Source: Raphanus sativus (lineage: Eukaryota > Streptophyta > Magnoliopsida > Brassicales > Brassicaceae). From it: a stretch of DNA of 64,000 bases. Position 1 is the first letter of the stretch, and each line of letters begins with the position of its first letter. The stretch covers positions 7,936,001-8,000,000 of the forward strand of contig NC_079517.1 in assembly GCF_000801105.2 (NCBI RefSeq). The letters run 5' to 3'. Shown one piece after another: positions 24,577 to 36,617 of this stretch. The position numbers were made by a program, and so were the translations under genes. The notes beneath the pieces were generated by a model. It was not told the origin of the DNA. It did no database searches and was given only the letters and a program-made list of their open reading frames with translations.

Positions 24577-25487
24577 TGTAGAGACGTTAGATCATAAATT
24601 TCCAAAATTTCTTAAAACACTCACTCAAACACATGAAAATATGGATTTAGATCAAATGATGTTTAGTTTCATGTTCCCTAATCTTCACACAAGAAAGACT
24701 AGAGAGCTGGGTTAGTTGAACATTAGGTCTAAACGAAATCTAATTAGTTTTTAGCATGTTGGAATAATTCAATTTGTCTGGTTTTCGGATTAGATAAATG
24801 TTAATTTTACTGGGGGTAGTACAGGTGTTTGTTGTCTCGGATTGTTTATTAGTCGTCCCACATCCACATAATGCAATCTTTTGTCCCTGATGTTGCCAAG
24901 ATCAGACAGTGTCAAGCTCTGATGCTAACACCAAACCAGTATTTGTCTGCTAAAAAGCTTAGCTCACCCAATTCTACGAATGAATGCATCAAAAATATTA
25001 TCAAGCTTTTAAATAATATCTGCGTTCACAAATGCTAAAGTTATCTTCGTGCATGTGAGTACCGGACTAACCTTTGATACTGTCCTAATCGAAATTTAAA
25101 ATTATACCCTTTTTTTTTTTTTTTTGTCACTGTATTTAAAACTATACCCTTATACAGATTTTATTAATATCGCGAAACAATGAAAATAGCATAAATATTC
25201 ATTAAAAAAAATCAAAACTTACAATCTGTTTATAAAAATATGCCTTACTAATTTGGATGTCCTAATCCGTTGCTTGGGTGGTTTGCCCTCTGGGCCGGCC
25301 CTGCATGTGACTCAACTCATTCTCACGTGATTCTCTACCATTTGCCCAATTTTTTTGTATTCCAAATCCATGAACCTTTCGTAATTGTGAAATCCATGAA
25401 CCTCTCGTAATTGTGGATAAGTTTGTTACTCTTTTACTCTGACGGCGCGTGACTTTCACATGTCTTTTTGACTCTTTACAAGTGGCT
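24577..25487. other. Intergenic DNA, no gene seen
   Basis: Apart from the microinsertion at 25094-25151 there is no supported feature. A stretch near 24835-24960 with cgtcccacatcc and agctctgatgctaac resembles decayed LTR/TRIM ends but is too degenerate to call. Confidence 0.4.
25094..25151. repeat. Direct repeat around a long poly(T) insert
   Basis: atttaaaattataccctt (25094-25111) and atttaaaactataccctt (25134-25151) differ at one of 18 positions. The insert reads acagtgac plus poly(A) on the minus strand. Confidence 0.6.
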
Positions 25488-25492
25488 TTATG

Positions 25493-25859
25493 TGTTAAGC
25501 TAGATGGGTTTCACACTTAAAACCAATTGGTGATAAGTAGAGTGGCCCATCCACCTTATATACTACTAAGGATCCCTTCCAACTACCGATATGGAACAAC
25601 TATATGTCTAATACGCCCCCTCGAGATGATGGCTCTTTGAGCGTCAATCTCGGAATGCTCGGGCAAGGATCGATGTGCCAACTTTGGGCCAGACCGATGT
25701 GGATCGGGTTGGACTGCGTGGATCAGGCTCTGATACCATGTTAAGCTAGATGGGTTTCACACTTGAAACCAATTGGTGATAAGAGGAGTGGCCCATCCAC
25801 CTTATATACTACTAAATATCCCTTCCAACTACCGATGTGAGACAACTATATATCTTATA
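25493..25859 (-). mobile_element. Complete TRIM (miniature LTR retrotransposon), 367 bp
   Basis: Two 121-bp terminal direct repeats (25493-25613 and 25739-25859) flank a 125-bp interior. Next to the right repeat lies tctgatacca, the complement of a tRNA-Met primer-binding site (TGGTATCAGA), so the element points to the minus strand. Next to the left repeat lies cgccccctc, a polypurine tract on the element's own strand. The 5-bp word ttatg flanks it at 25488-25492 and 25860-25864. The repeats differ by roughly ten changes, so the insertion is not very recent. It has no coding capacity, as is normal for TRIMs. Confidence 0.9.
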
Positions 25860-26348
25860 TTATGGGCTTGCAAGCCTGCAACTGTTTAAACGAGTCCATG
25901 TCTAGTTAAACTTTCACACGTCTTTTTGAATATATTTTGTTAGAAATGGCATCGTTAATTTATGGTAAGTTGAAATATATTCAGTATGACAGTATATATA
26001 CGATTGGAAACCGTATTTTCAATCTCATCATCTGCATGCAAGTTTCCGTAGAGAAAATATTGTATTGAGATAGTATAATAATTAATTATTGACAATCAGT
26101 ACACAGACTAATCATTGTTCTCATAGACAGGAGACAAAGCACTGTAAGGAAAACAAAAGGAATTCTCCAAGTTACTACATTTCATAAATTTGAATATATT
26201 AAAAAAAAAATATCATTATGTTGCTACCATTATAGGCTGATGAATGTCCAACATAAAACCATATACTAATAATAATTTTGTTTAAAAGCCAAACAATATT
26301 TTAATTAAACATTTAAAAAATGAAAAGGGGCATGCATTTAGAACGGTC

Positions 26349-26357
26349 TATATAAAA
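26349..26357 (+). promoter_or_regulatory. Probable TATA box of the two-helix membrane protein gene
   Basis: tatataaaa stands about 250 bp before the ATG at 26602, in otherwise mixed sequence and followed by a CA-rich leader. That leader length is reasonable. Confidence 0.5.
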
Positions 26358-26601
26358 ATAGAAACCAGTATCAGTGTCAGTGATCTCCCTCCCCAATCGA
26401 ATATTCAATCGATCGCTTCACTTTCCCGATTCAAAAGTTCCCCCGGAAAAAAATTGTAAACAATCTTTACTTTCCCGATTCATTTTCCCCAGTGATAACC
26501 TATAAAGATCTCCATCGCATTCAACTTCTCAAAGCATTGTATTGTACACCATTAGCTTTCTCAACAATCAACAGTGACTAAAACAAAAACAAAAAAAAAG
26601 C

Positions 26602-27405
26602 ATGAGGAAGCAGCAGTTTGATGACGTGGAGGCGGAAAAAGCGGAGGCGATGAGGAGATACAACAACCTGAGACGGTTCAGGAACACTGTGCGAGCAGTC
26701 GCCGTGGCTTTCTTCTGTTACTTGTGGTTTCCCGCGGTGGCGGTTTCGCTGCAAGCCGCGGGAGCGGTTATCGTAACCAATCGCGCGTTCGTCTTCTTCT
26801 TCGCTAACACACTCGTCGCTTTGATCTTCCTCTTGTCTCGCGATCGTGCTGATGAAGAGAGCACGAGTGTTGGTAGTAGCACCGAGCCAGATCTGTACGA
26901 TCAGTACACATCCTTCTCCGTCGTAACCGTAACCGCCTCCGACGAGGAAGCTGTAGACGGTGCTGATTCGAAAAGGCTGATCGCTCCGGCGTTTATCGCG
27001 GAGGAGGAGATGGTGGTGGTGGTTGCGGAGAAGCAGACCGTTCCGGCGTTTATCGCGGAGGAGGCGGTGGTGGTTGCGGAGAAGCAGATGGTTCCGGCGT
27101 TTAACGCGGAGGAGGTTGTTGTGGAGGCGGCGGCTAAGGGAGACTATAGGAGGACGAGATCGGAGAGGAAAAAGAAGGCTAAACGGGAGGTGACGGAGTT
27201 TCGGAGGACTGAATCGGCGGGATCGGCGATGGAGATAGAGAGGTTGAGCAGCGAGGAGTTTCGTTTGAAAGTGGAGACGTTTATAATGGAGAAGAAAAGA
27301 TCTCTTGTTCTCGAGGAAAACGACGCCGTTGAACGGCTAGACCACTGTTCCTCTGGACTTGAGCTCGTTGGTGGGGCTGACTCTAGCTGCGCGGCCTCGT
27401 GCTGA
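26602..27405 (+). CDS. Two-helix membrane protein with DUF761-like C-terminus
   Basis: A single exon of 267 residues. A charged N-terminus is followed by two hydrophobic segments at about residues 32-57 and 60-80. That layout is seen in plant DUF4408/DUF761 proteins. The middle is acidic and contains three copies of a 17-19 residue repeat (PAFIAEE...VVVAEKQ) at 26986, 27043 and 27094. The C-terminal part LSSEEFRLKVETFIMEKKRS resembles the DUF761 motif. By position it should correspond to Arabidopsis At1g75360. The function of this family is not established. The usual start is the ATG at 26602, which follows an A-rich leader. Confidence 0.75.
   Translation: MRKQQFDDVEAEKAEAMRRYNNLRRFRNTVRAVAVAFFCYLWFPAVAVSLQAAGAVIVTNRAFVFFFANTLVALIFLLSRDRADEESTSVGSSTEPDLYDQYTSFSVVTVTASDEEAVDGADSKRLIAPAFIAEEEMVVVVAEKQTVPAFIAEEAVVVAEKQMVPAFNAEEVVVEAAAKGDYRRTRSERKKKAKREVTEFRRTESAGSAMEIERLSSEEFRLKVETFIMEKKRSLVLEENDAVERLDHCSSGLELVGGADSSCAASC
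26986..27131 (+). repeat. Three-copy in-frame repeat (57/51 bp)
   Basis: Copies begin ccggcgttta at 26986, 27043 and 27094. They encode PAF[IN]AEE followed by a valine-rich stretch and AEKQ. All length differences keep the frame. Confidence 0.85.
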
Positions 27406-28938
27406 TAACATCGAATTGTCTGGAAAAAGAAATGTTCTCTACTTTAGTCACAGAATGGATAAACCACTTATTATGAGTTATGACTTAGTTTACTCTAGTA
27501 TTAAAACTGATATTACCTTCCAACGTGATTGCATTTTCTATGATATATATTATAATGAACCTAATAAATGATATTATAATGTTATGTATGAAACAAGCAG
27601 AACTTATTGTCAGTGTAGACCTTCAGGTCTCCTCTACAAAACTTTTTTTGTTTATTTCATGCACAATTGGCATTTGTCATTAGCATTTCCACTTTGTCTT
27701 TTTTCTTTTTTTCTTACAATGTTGCTCATAAGTAGTGTTCTTGGGGAAACCAAGGGGCGTTCTGTGTTCCCAAAGAACAACCAGTGATATTTTCCGTTAC
27801 CAAACTTTTTGGCATCGATTTTCTACGACCACATACTAATATTTTGTTGCACCAAACAAATACATTCGTATTGAAAACCTGTATCAAAAGATGTCTGTAG
27901 AAGAAGGCATGCTACATTATCCTTGCGGATTCTTACCAATGCAAAACCTGTATCAAAAGATGTATGTAGAAGAAGGCATGTTACAATCCTCGGATTATTT
28001 ACCAATGCTTGATCCTTTTAATCATTGCCTTTTATTTTGTCACATTAACTTGTTTGTGGTCTGGGCTTTCTTTTGCATGTGATTGATAGAGTAATAAAAC
28101 GTTTAAGAGAGGTTGTGGACCTCCATAATAAACAAATAGCAATCTGGGCTTTAAAGCTAGGAGACTATTGGGCCTAAACATACATATAGGAGCAAAATGA
28201 AGCCAACCTAACAGCTATTGGGCCTAGGTAGCAAGACCGTATTACAATTTTAAACTAAAAAAATTGTAGGGCTTTACCCCGAAGGGAACCCTTCCAGAAA
28301 TTCTCGAAGGCCCAAGACAAGCCTAGGCCCAGGAGGGGGTTTGGAAATAGTTTTCAACCAGCAATAGACGCGCCTCGGTTAGTACCTCATTAGCTGCGTC
28401 ATTGCCCCAAGCGCAAAGATGCTTTTCCCCGGTGCATGCGAATCCTAATTTATAGCGCGTTGTTATTGAGTATCAAAAATCTCACAAGCGATGTGGGATA
28501 TATTAACGCACCGTCTCAAATACACAAACAGGCTTTGTGCGTCTTGGGCCTAGAACTCGTCCAATTAGTTTCTTCTGGATTGTATATGGTCAAACAAATA
28601 GGGCTGGATTATGTAGTTTTTACATTTTTTTGCAATTAATTTCAATTTTACATGTATTTAACTTACTAGTAGATGTTTTCTTAGCATCATGTCTGCAGAA
28701 AAAAATGTTTTTGAATTTAAATTCTTTTACTTTTTAGATTCTATTATTTACTTACAATATTTAATTTTAAATTTTAATAATTATATGTAAAAATTAGGAT
28801 AAAATAAATACCTTTTATTAAAATTTATATTTAATAATATATGTATACTTATAAACTATAATCTTAGAAAAATATTTTTTGATATATTTTTGGTTTAAAT
28901 ATGTTAAGTCAAGTTCTATAAAATTAAGAGAATTTTTT
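27406..28938. other. Intergenic DNA with a 69-bp duplication and possible LTR debris
   Basis: No gene is supported. 28260-28520 is GC-richer (gaaggcccaagacaagccta) and contains cacaagcgatgtgggata, a wording often found in plant LTR/TRIM ends, but no borders could be fixed. Confidence 0.4.
27874..28009. repeat. Tandem duplication, 69-bp unit
   Basis: Copies start aaaacctgtatcaaaagatg at 27874 and 27943, with a few substitutions toward the end (ttaccaatgc is shared). Confidence 0.85.
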
Positions 28939-29195
28939 TGTAACATCCTGAGCTGTAACATGTGAAAAGGATAAAGAGAAACTTGATTACAAGTGTCACC
29001 AAAGTGTGTTTACTTCTTTCGGTACACATCTATTTAGAGTTCCAGAGTTAAACGTACTTGAACTGGAGCAGTGCAAAGATGAGTGACCTATCACAAAATT
29101 ATTCGCCTCAAAACACGAAAATATCATGTGGTGATTGCATGGTCAGTAAATATGACTTTCGAACCTTAGAAAAATTAACGTATTGTTTGTCAGGA
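28939..29195 (+). mobile_element. Cassandra-like LTR relic with 5S rRNA-derived region
   Basis: The stretch begins tgtaacatcctgagctgtaa. At 29045-29089 it has agttaaacgtacttg, ggagcagtgcaaagatg and agtgacct in that order. These align with the internal promoter half of plant 5S rRNA (AGTTAAGCGTGCTTGGGC, GATGGGTGACCT). LTRs containing 5S sequence define the Cassandra group of TRIM retrotransposons. A second LTR, primer site and target duplication were not found, so this is probably a solo or truncated LTR. The right border is approximate. Confidence 0.55.
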
Positions 29196-30645
29196 AGGAT
29201 GGGATCCACGGGCTCAATGAGCGGGCGTGGGTGGTCATGTGCCCCGCTATATTGTTTATTATATATGAGTATTTGTAAATTATTTACGAGTATTTTTAGT
29301 ATTTAAAAACTACTTACTAAATACTAATCTATTAAAAATGGACATGAACAAAATATTTTGCATATTATATACAAAAGAATAATAAAGAAAAAAATAAATA
29401 TTTTGATATATAAGCATCATTTTTTCTCATTATAACAAAAATATCTTCTCTAAACAAGCAATGGGTAATAGCGAACCAGATAGCTACATTTTCTTAATAC
29501 TTGTTTTGTACTTGCAAGTATATAACTTTTACATGATTAATACTCGACTTGACAAGGATGATTATTTGAAAACTCAAAACGGATATGAAACAAATAGCAA
29601 ATATAAAAAGAGTAACGAGTATTTGGTCCAATATTAATTGAAAATAAAAGAAAAGTATTAATTACGAGCAAATAACGAACATTCAATAAAGTATGTAATA
29701 AGTAACAATTAATGGGGAAAATAACGAGTCAATATTAAAATATATAATGATACTTATTATTTATTCTGTTAACAATGAGTACTTGATATTTCAAAGCGGA
29801 TATAAATTAAGTAATGAATTTAAGGCGAATAACGAGTAATAATATCCAACCCTAATTGGAGTTTGACTAAATTACTAACTATTAATACGACAAATATCAA
29901 TTTTAGTTTTCTGTGGTCCTTAGTATTAACTATCTAACCTAGCTATGATACAATTAACAAGTCATCATTATATGCTTAAACAATGAACATGATATATTCA
30001 TGCACTTTAGCGACAGTGGCGGATCTAGAAATATTTTGAATGGAGGCATAAAAGTAATTTTATTTGATAATCTGAGAAGATACCTTATATAACACGTATG
30101 AGAAAGAAAAGGGAGTACAAGAAGGTTTGATCATTGGTCAGAGTTGGGTTAAAGAACGATTCTCAACTAACTAAGCTAGAGAATATTTTGAGCAATCTTT
30201 ATACATTTAGACTTGTTTTTACATTTTAGTGGTGGTAGCTGCATCCTTGCTAATGCTACATAAGCGTACAACCGCCACTCTTCGACAACAGTCTCAGCGA
30301 CCACAAAATAGTATACCTTAATTTTTTAGAAGAGCATGAACCTCAAATCACGAATCCGTTGTCTTTTCGATTACTTTTTAAACAACTATCAGAAGAAAAA
30401 AAATGATTAAGGCTTTATATTTGATACGTAGATAGATGATACTGTCTTCCTTTTGTCTTCGACAATCATGAGACACGAATTCAAGCTACAAAAACGGAGA
30501 CAACGAATTCAAAAAGGCCATGCGCAAGTTTGCAAGGAAACTCACCGTTATACGTAATACCATTATATGTTTTGTATTTTTTTTTGGGCCACAGTATGTT
30601 TGTATTAGTGTATTAATTAGTTAGTGTATAATATATATATATATA
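29196..30645. other. AT-rich intergenic DNA
   Basis: 29270-29860 is full of short words such as aacgagta and gagtattt without clear periodicity. At 30014 cagtggcggatctagaaa looks like a hAT-type end but no partner was found. No gene. Confidence 0.4.
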
Positions 30646-31332
30646 CTAGATTCTGACCCGCGCTTTTGAAGCGCGGAATATTTTATGATGAAAAATTTCA
30701 CTAATAATTTAACAAATATTTTGGTAATTTTTAAAGAGTGTGTATTTAAAATATTTTTGCATTTAAATTAGTATTTTTAAATTCAACCCGATTGTGATTA
30801 TACCGGTTAATCCGGAGATCTGACAATTTAATTTATGTTTTTAAAATATTCATATTAAAATCACTAAAACCCGAGACTAACCGATTGAACTGATGGATGA
30901 CCGATATGTAATCTAATTAGATTTAAATTGTAATAGTTTCATAATTTGTAATCTTATGATCGAAATTTTAAAGTTCACTATTTTGCAATTTAAGAAATTA
31001 TAACGTTTCTACAAAATTTTAAAGAGAAAATGATAGATATAAAATAACTAAGATTAATTATTATATTATTTGGAAACATTGATAGTAATATAAAAAATAT
31101 ATTGTTTTGAAACATTGATAGTAGTATAAAGAAATAAGTATATTGTTTGGAAACATTAATAGTAGTATAAAGAAATAAATATATTGTTTGGAAACATGGA
31201 TAGTAGTATAAAAAAATGAATATTAGTGATTTAATGTATGTTTAACTATAAAGTATAAAAGGTGTATTTAATTTAAAAACTTACAAAATAAATGTTAGGT
31301 CTAACAGAATGTTTCTGTTTTAATAAGATAGA
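30646..31332 (-). mobile_element. Helitron, about 687 bp
   Basis: On the minus strand the 5' end TCTATCTTATTAAAACAGAA starts at 31332. The 3' end is the hairpin ccgcgcttcaaaagcgcggg followed by TCAGAATCTAG, ending at 30646 before T. Three imperfect copies of a block with ttggaaacattaatagtagt lie at about 31070-31210. Confidence 0.75.
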
Positions 31333-31574
31333 TATAGTTATGTGTATATAGCATATATAAGTGCAAATATTCTGTGTGTATATGTCTAGATCGCAATCGA
31401 ATCTTATTTTAATATAAGATATGATAGATCATTCATGTCTGATATGCTGGTGTCTGGAACTTGTTCCTCAAAGATTATCTTGGATTGTTAAATTTCCGCT
31501 TAGTTATTCTTCGTTCTTGGTTCAGAAAGAAGGCTTCTAGAATTCTTATATCCTTTAGAGCATGTCTCTTGACC

Positions 31575-31625
31575 AAAAGAATATCCCTTTCTCAGAAAAA
31601 AAAGAAAAAAAAAAGAATAACCCTT
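31575..31625. repeat. Short direct repeat around an A-rich insert
   Basis: aaaagaatatccctt (31575-31589) and aaaagaataaccctt (31611-31625) differ at one position. The insert is tctcag followed by an A-run with one G. Confidence 0.5.
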
Positions 31626-32587
31626 CTATTCTTATATTTTCAATAGGTTATTCGTTAATTCGTTAATATCCATTATATTATATGAACGCACCATTAATTA
31701 ATTTGAATATGTATTTTTTATTCTTTTGATATCAACATGTTATTGTAGGGGTTGATGGCTGCGGTGGATCTTTGATTTTTTTCTAGTGTGATGGTGTGGC
31801 AAATCACATTGGTACGCTTTTTATCATATGTTTTAGCTTCTGTAGAACGGATCAAGCTTAATCGATTTTGGAAAATTCTATCCATTAGTGTAATTATGAG
31901 ATGATACTATATATGATAGGACACTAAAAGTAATTTTTGATATTTTATGTTATTCTTTTCACGCCAAATGCGAGGCAGTTGTTTGATATACATATCTTGC
32001 TATATATGAATGTTTTGAAATGATAAAAATCCACGTTATAAAATTTATATGTCCACATTTTTGCCTTACTGCCGAAGGAAAAGTTCATAACCGTACAAAG
32101 CTAGGCAAGAAACCTCGACCTCAAAGTTGCAACATCAGGTTTGATGTGACTGTAAACAGAAAAAAGTTACGTGGGTTTTTCTTTATAATGAAGGTCTATA
32201 ATGAATGGCAGTATGTAAATTAGGAGCGGGAACATGATCCGCTCTACTCCGAAAGGATAATCAATTTTTTTATTCAATTCGATTGTGATTTTTAGATAGT
32301 CGGTGTTCCATATATTTTGAAAAATTCATAATTTTACCGGATCTCTGGATTCGATCGTTAAAAATAATAAAAACTAATATGTAAAAAACTATGTATTTTG
32401 GTTCAATCTTTAAAAAACTATGTATTTTGGTCCAATTTATAAAAATTTACAATACCTAGTAAAGATCATAGTTTGCAACCTAATGATTTATACTAATATC
32501 ATAATTATGTAAATTTAATTTATATAATGTATGTGTGAGTTGTGACAAATATAATAAATTACAATTTACGATAAACAAAGAAAAAGG

Positions 32588-32663
32588 AATCCCTAATTGA
32601 TCTTAAAAAAAAACGTAATCCCTAATTGATCTTTTTTTTTTGTAAAAATCCCTAATTGATCTT
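32588..32663. repeat. Three copies of a 17-bp word split by poly(A) and poly(T)
   Basis: aatccctaattgatctt occurs exactly at 32588-32604, 32617-32633 and 32647-32663. The first gap is an A-run ending cgt; the second is a T-run followed by gtaaaa. A fourth, imperfect copy lies near 32753. This looks like two successive insertions at the same word, in opposite orientation. Confidence 0.65.
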
Positions 32664-32843
32664 TCTCCTTCATTGATAAATTGAACTGCAAAAACGACAT
32701 TTTATAGCTTTGATGTCAGTAGAACAGTCTGCTAAATAAAGTTAACAAACTACAATCCCTAGTTGATCTCTTTCTCTCGATTTTCGGAGGTCGCCGAGAC
32801 AATTGATTGAAACATTAACTCATGCATGCGTCTCCCGATTTTA

Positions 32844-33094
32844 GGGCATCTCCAACCCAACTCCATTTTTAACTCCAAAATGGAGTAAAAGTGATTATGG
32901 AGTAACATATGCTCCGACCCAACTCCATATCTCACTCCATTTTGAAGTTTACTCCGTAAATGGAGTAATCTATTTTTTGTTTGTTCATGACTCCATTATG
33001 GAGTGAAAAATGGAGTAGGGTTTGAACAATTTTACTCCATATTCACTTTTACTCCATTTTAGAGAAAAAATGGAGTTTTACATTGGAGATGCTC
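32844..33094. mobile_element. PIF/Harbinger (Tourist-like) MITE, 251 bp
   Basis: Ends gggcatctccaaccc and ttggagatgctc form terminal inverted repeats. tta flanks both sides (32841-32843 and 33095-33097), the expected 3-bp duplication. The interior consists of many copies of actccat/atggagt in both orientations, giving strong self-complementarity. Confidence 0.85.
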
Positions 33095-33685
33095 TTACGA
33101 ATGTACTTAATTAAAAATTAGGGAAATTTATGGGCGAAAGAAATAGACACAAACTCTTGGTTCTCATCGGTTGCTCCTTGCTAATTTCTACTTTATTTTA
33201 CTTTTATGTCTTGATGGATATGTTTAACGAGATATTAGGCAACTGTTTTCCATTAAGTGAAAAACTATCTATATTTATCTACTTTCACATTTATATCGAT
33301 GTCTTTATAACTAAACTATAGAGAATATGGGTTTCTTTCTGTTATTGTCAAGTTTGATTCTAAGTAGTTTACGAAGTACCTAACCCAACAAATGATAAAT
33401 GCTCATATATAACTGAAAATGGAGTTTTTTATAAGATGCATTCATACAATTTTTTTAGCTTTCTTTATAAACATATTACTATAAATAAAACAATAATAAA
33501 GTAGACATACATGAAAATTGACTAGTCACTAAAATCCACCTTATAATTAATTTGGCAAAACTTACTTTGGCTTTTAATCTTCATTGAATGGAAGGATTCC
33601 ACGATCAATTATGGAAGTTAATTTTAAGATACATTTTTTTAACCTACACACCTTCTTACGACAACCATGGCTGGATATGAACATA
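33095..33685. other. Intergenic DNA, no gene seen
   Basis: AT-rich and without repeats or frames worth calling. Confidence 0.4.
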
Positions 33686-33693
33686 GCCACGTG

Positions 33694-33869
33694 CAGGGCC
33701 AGCCCTGAAATTTTGGGGGCTGCAGACGAGTTAAGAAGAAATTCAATAATTTAGGGGCTGAAATTTTTTTTTTTACAGATTTAGGGATTTATTTCTATGT
33801 AAATTTTTTTCAAAAATTTCGGGGGCTTGACACAAATGTTTTATTAGGCTTGGCTCAGGGCCAGCTCTG
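33694..33869. mobile_element. hAT-type MITE, 176 bp
   Basis: It starts cagggccagccctg and ends cagggccagctctg. As inverted repeats these match at 11 of 14 positions. The exact 8-bp duplication gccacgtg stands at 33686-33693 and 33870-33877, the size produced by hAT transposases. No coding content. Confidence 0.85.
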
Positions 33870-34371
33870 GCCACGTGAATATTGATTTTGATTCCCAAAT
33901 TATTTTTTTATATAAGGATCTTTATTTACAAAAAAAACTTTATATAAAATTCCTAAAAAGTGTTTATAACCTCCAAAATCTCATATCCAATCATGACTAC
34001 ATTACTCGTTGAGATTGTCTACAGGAGTGGAGGCAGATATTTTTTTGTTTGTTTGAGGCATAAGTAAAATTGGCCAATGGATTAGGAGTATATTTGCTAA
34101 AAACAATGGGGGCATATTGAATTTATTCAATGATTTACATGAAATGTTTTTAAAAATTGAGGCAAATGCCCCCCTCCCACACAACGCTGGTTGTCTGTTT
34201 TTCTTTTGTATATACCAATATCTATTCAAATAAAATAATATAAAAGATAAATAAGTTACAAGCATTGTATCTTTCTACGACAAGAACTAAATTCACTGAA
34301 AGAAAATTTTGCTAGTGTAATTAATTTCATATGAACATTTTATAGGATATGTATATATAAGAAGGAATGTG

Positions 34372-34500
34372 ATGGCTCATTCAAGACGGCAATATCTCTA
34401 CTCTGTTTCACAGTTTGTCCCTTCAGCCTTAACAGCGGAGACTCTTGCAGTAAGAGCAGGTAGCACAGCTGGTCTTCATAACTTCCAAATTGGTCGGAAT
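34372..34500 (+). pseudogene. Fragment of a retroelement-type RNase H domain (N-terminal half)
   Basis: An open stretch reads SQFVPSALTAETLAVRAGST then AGLHNF. It matches the A-E-x2-A-x3-A helix of the RVT_3/RNase H-like domain common in plant LINE-derived genes. Only about 43 residues survive and no catalytic set is complete. Confidence 0.55.
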
Positions 34501-35866
34501 CATTTTTTTTCCTTTGTCAGCGTTCGGAATATATAGTCCTCAAGTTATGGTTTTCTAATTATTCCGTGTATATATAGTTTTATCATTGTATTATGTGAAT
34601 TCTTGTTTCATGATTGTTGATTCTATTTTTGTACATTAATATTGTTATACCAACAAAAACCATAAAGTAATGAACTACTTAGCTTCAAGGTATAGTACAT
34701 ACGATAAAAGGTGGTCTGGATATAAAACAACTCCACAATGCTCGCAAAGAAGAGAGGACAAACCATAAGGGAAATAGATTAATAAGGAAGAAAGATAGGG
34801 GCATGTGCTTTGAGAATTGAGATATTAGGCAGATTCAGAATCTTGGGGAGACCTTTTTCTTCTTACATCCTTCTCTCTGATCATATCTCTCTCACAAACA
34901 TGTTTCTTCTTACTACATTTTGATTCCGCTTTTGGTATAAAAACCTGTTTTTGCCAAAACGCAGTATCTTTAATATAACTTTCTTTTAAAATACTTTTAT
35001 CCATATCTGTGTATATGTTTCACTAAGCAACTTGGAACCCTTTTGCGTTGGGTAAAAAGAGACTTCACTCCACTGACCTTACACCCACTCACCAAACTTT
35101 GTAGTACTATCTCTCTTCTTTGATCGACTTTGATGAGGTATATCATTCTTTGAGATCCCAATCGAAACTAAAAAGATGGTCTTTCGCATAGATTTGCAAC
35201 GTGCATAGAACTGTACACACTCTAACTGAATTAGTAGGTCAAAAAACAGCTGCTAAGTACATACTTCGATCCTAATATTGTAACTAAGTCAATTACCAGT
35301 GCTGGATTTGTTAAGATCTCTCTATATATATATGCATATATCGTTGCATTAATTAGATGAACTAGTTTTATTGATAATTCATCTAACTTGATAAACATTC
35401 AAATAAAGCTATATATCTCACTAAATCTGAATGTACAACATCATACTGTGTGTAATAAATTATCATTTCCTATGAATGAGATATGAATGGCTTACTAAAA
35501 AGCAATAACGAACAACCACCTTTTCTGTTGGATAAACTTATCGAGGCGGCAATTTTACTAGTTTGGTAAGTTTCATCAATTGATTTATGAACAATCTATA
35601 AAGGAATGTCATTTGCATACCAATATATGTTCATTTCTTCAACTGATTTTGGCCGTTTACGATCAGTTGGAGATTTTTGTTACTTAGTTCCACGAAACCC
35701 TGCTATCTAGGTATCCTTATCTTCAGTATTTTTTTTCTTCTCAATTTATTCAATCGTAATAAACTGCCGGTACAATAATTTTGAAGGTTAGAAGTTGTTA
35801 GTAAGTATTTAACTAATTTCACAAAACGTGTAATCCATGGTCAAAATAACGGCTGTAATGTAAAAT

Positions 35867-35931
35867 CAGTTACATATGCTTTTTCCTGCAGTTACATATG
35901 CTTTTTTTCCTGCAGTTACATATGCTTTTTC
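35867..35931. repeat. Tandem triplication, 22-24 bp unit
   Basis: Three copies of cagttacatatgctttttcc start at 35867, 35889 and 35913, with the T-run varying in length. Confidence 0.85.
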
Positions 35932-36569
35932 TATCGGAAAATCAAACTCATTGACATGTAATACAAAAGCTATCGAAATTCACTTAAAATTAAAAAGAAA
36001 AATCTAAATTATGGCCAAGAACGATGTATCAACTATCAAGAAGACAATTAGTACAAATTACTTTTGTTACCTGTTCCAGTAAATGTATGAAGAAATTGAT
36101 TGATAGGAATCAATTTGTTTGAACCAACATCGTCGATATAATTTACACAAAAACATCGTTGATCTGAAATTTTTTTCCTGATTACGAAGTAAATAAAGAC
36201 ACGTGTCGAGTTGACATCCAATCTCTAAGGCTCTAAGGTTTTACTTGGTATCCACATGCACACACACATCACGCGTTCTTGCTCGTGAGATGTCAGTACA
36301 TTGGCTCTCCATCTAACAAAATGTTTTTTTTTTCATTAATTTGGCTTTACGTTTTAAGAGTGTTTTTAATTATAATTGTATTTCTCGGATGATCAGCTTA
36401 TATTTTCTGAAGGTTCTGGTGTACTCTCTCTATTCTGAATCAGTTTATGATTCAAATATCTATTTCAGGAAAGTGTTCTTCCAAGTAGATGTGTGGAATG
36501 GTTCAAATGATACTGATGAGTTCTTGTGTTTGGCAGCTCATCATCGATGAAACATGGAAACTGAGAAAG

Positions 36570-36617
36570 AAACTTCTAAACTTCATTTGTTCGAAAAAAA
36601 CTAAACTTCTAAACTTC
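36570..36617. repeat. Short direct repeat around a poly(A) insert
   Basis: aaacttctaaacttc is exact at 36570-36584 and 36603-36617, flanking atttgttcg plus an A-run and ct. Confidence 0.5.

Larger units (their letters stand above)
31333..32843. other. Intergenic DNA, no gene seen
   Basis: AT-rich with scattered short frames. It holds the two poly(A)-linked direct-repeat sites listed separately. Confidence 0.4.

Noticed and set aside
30014..30290. hAT-like MITE starting cagtggcggatctagaaa
   Set aside because: A possible partner (accgccactc) near 30270 lacks a matching 8-bp duplication, so borders are unsupported.
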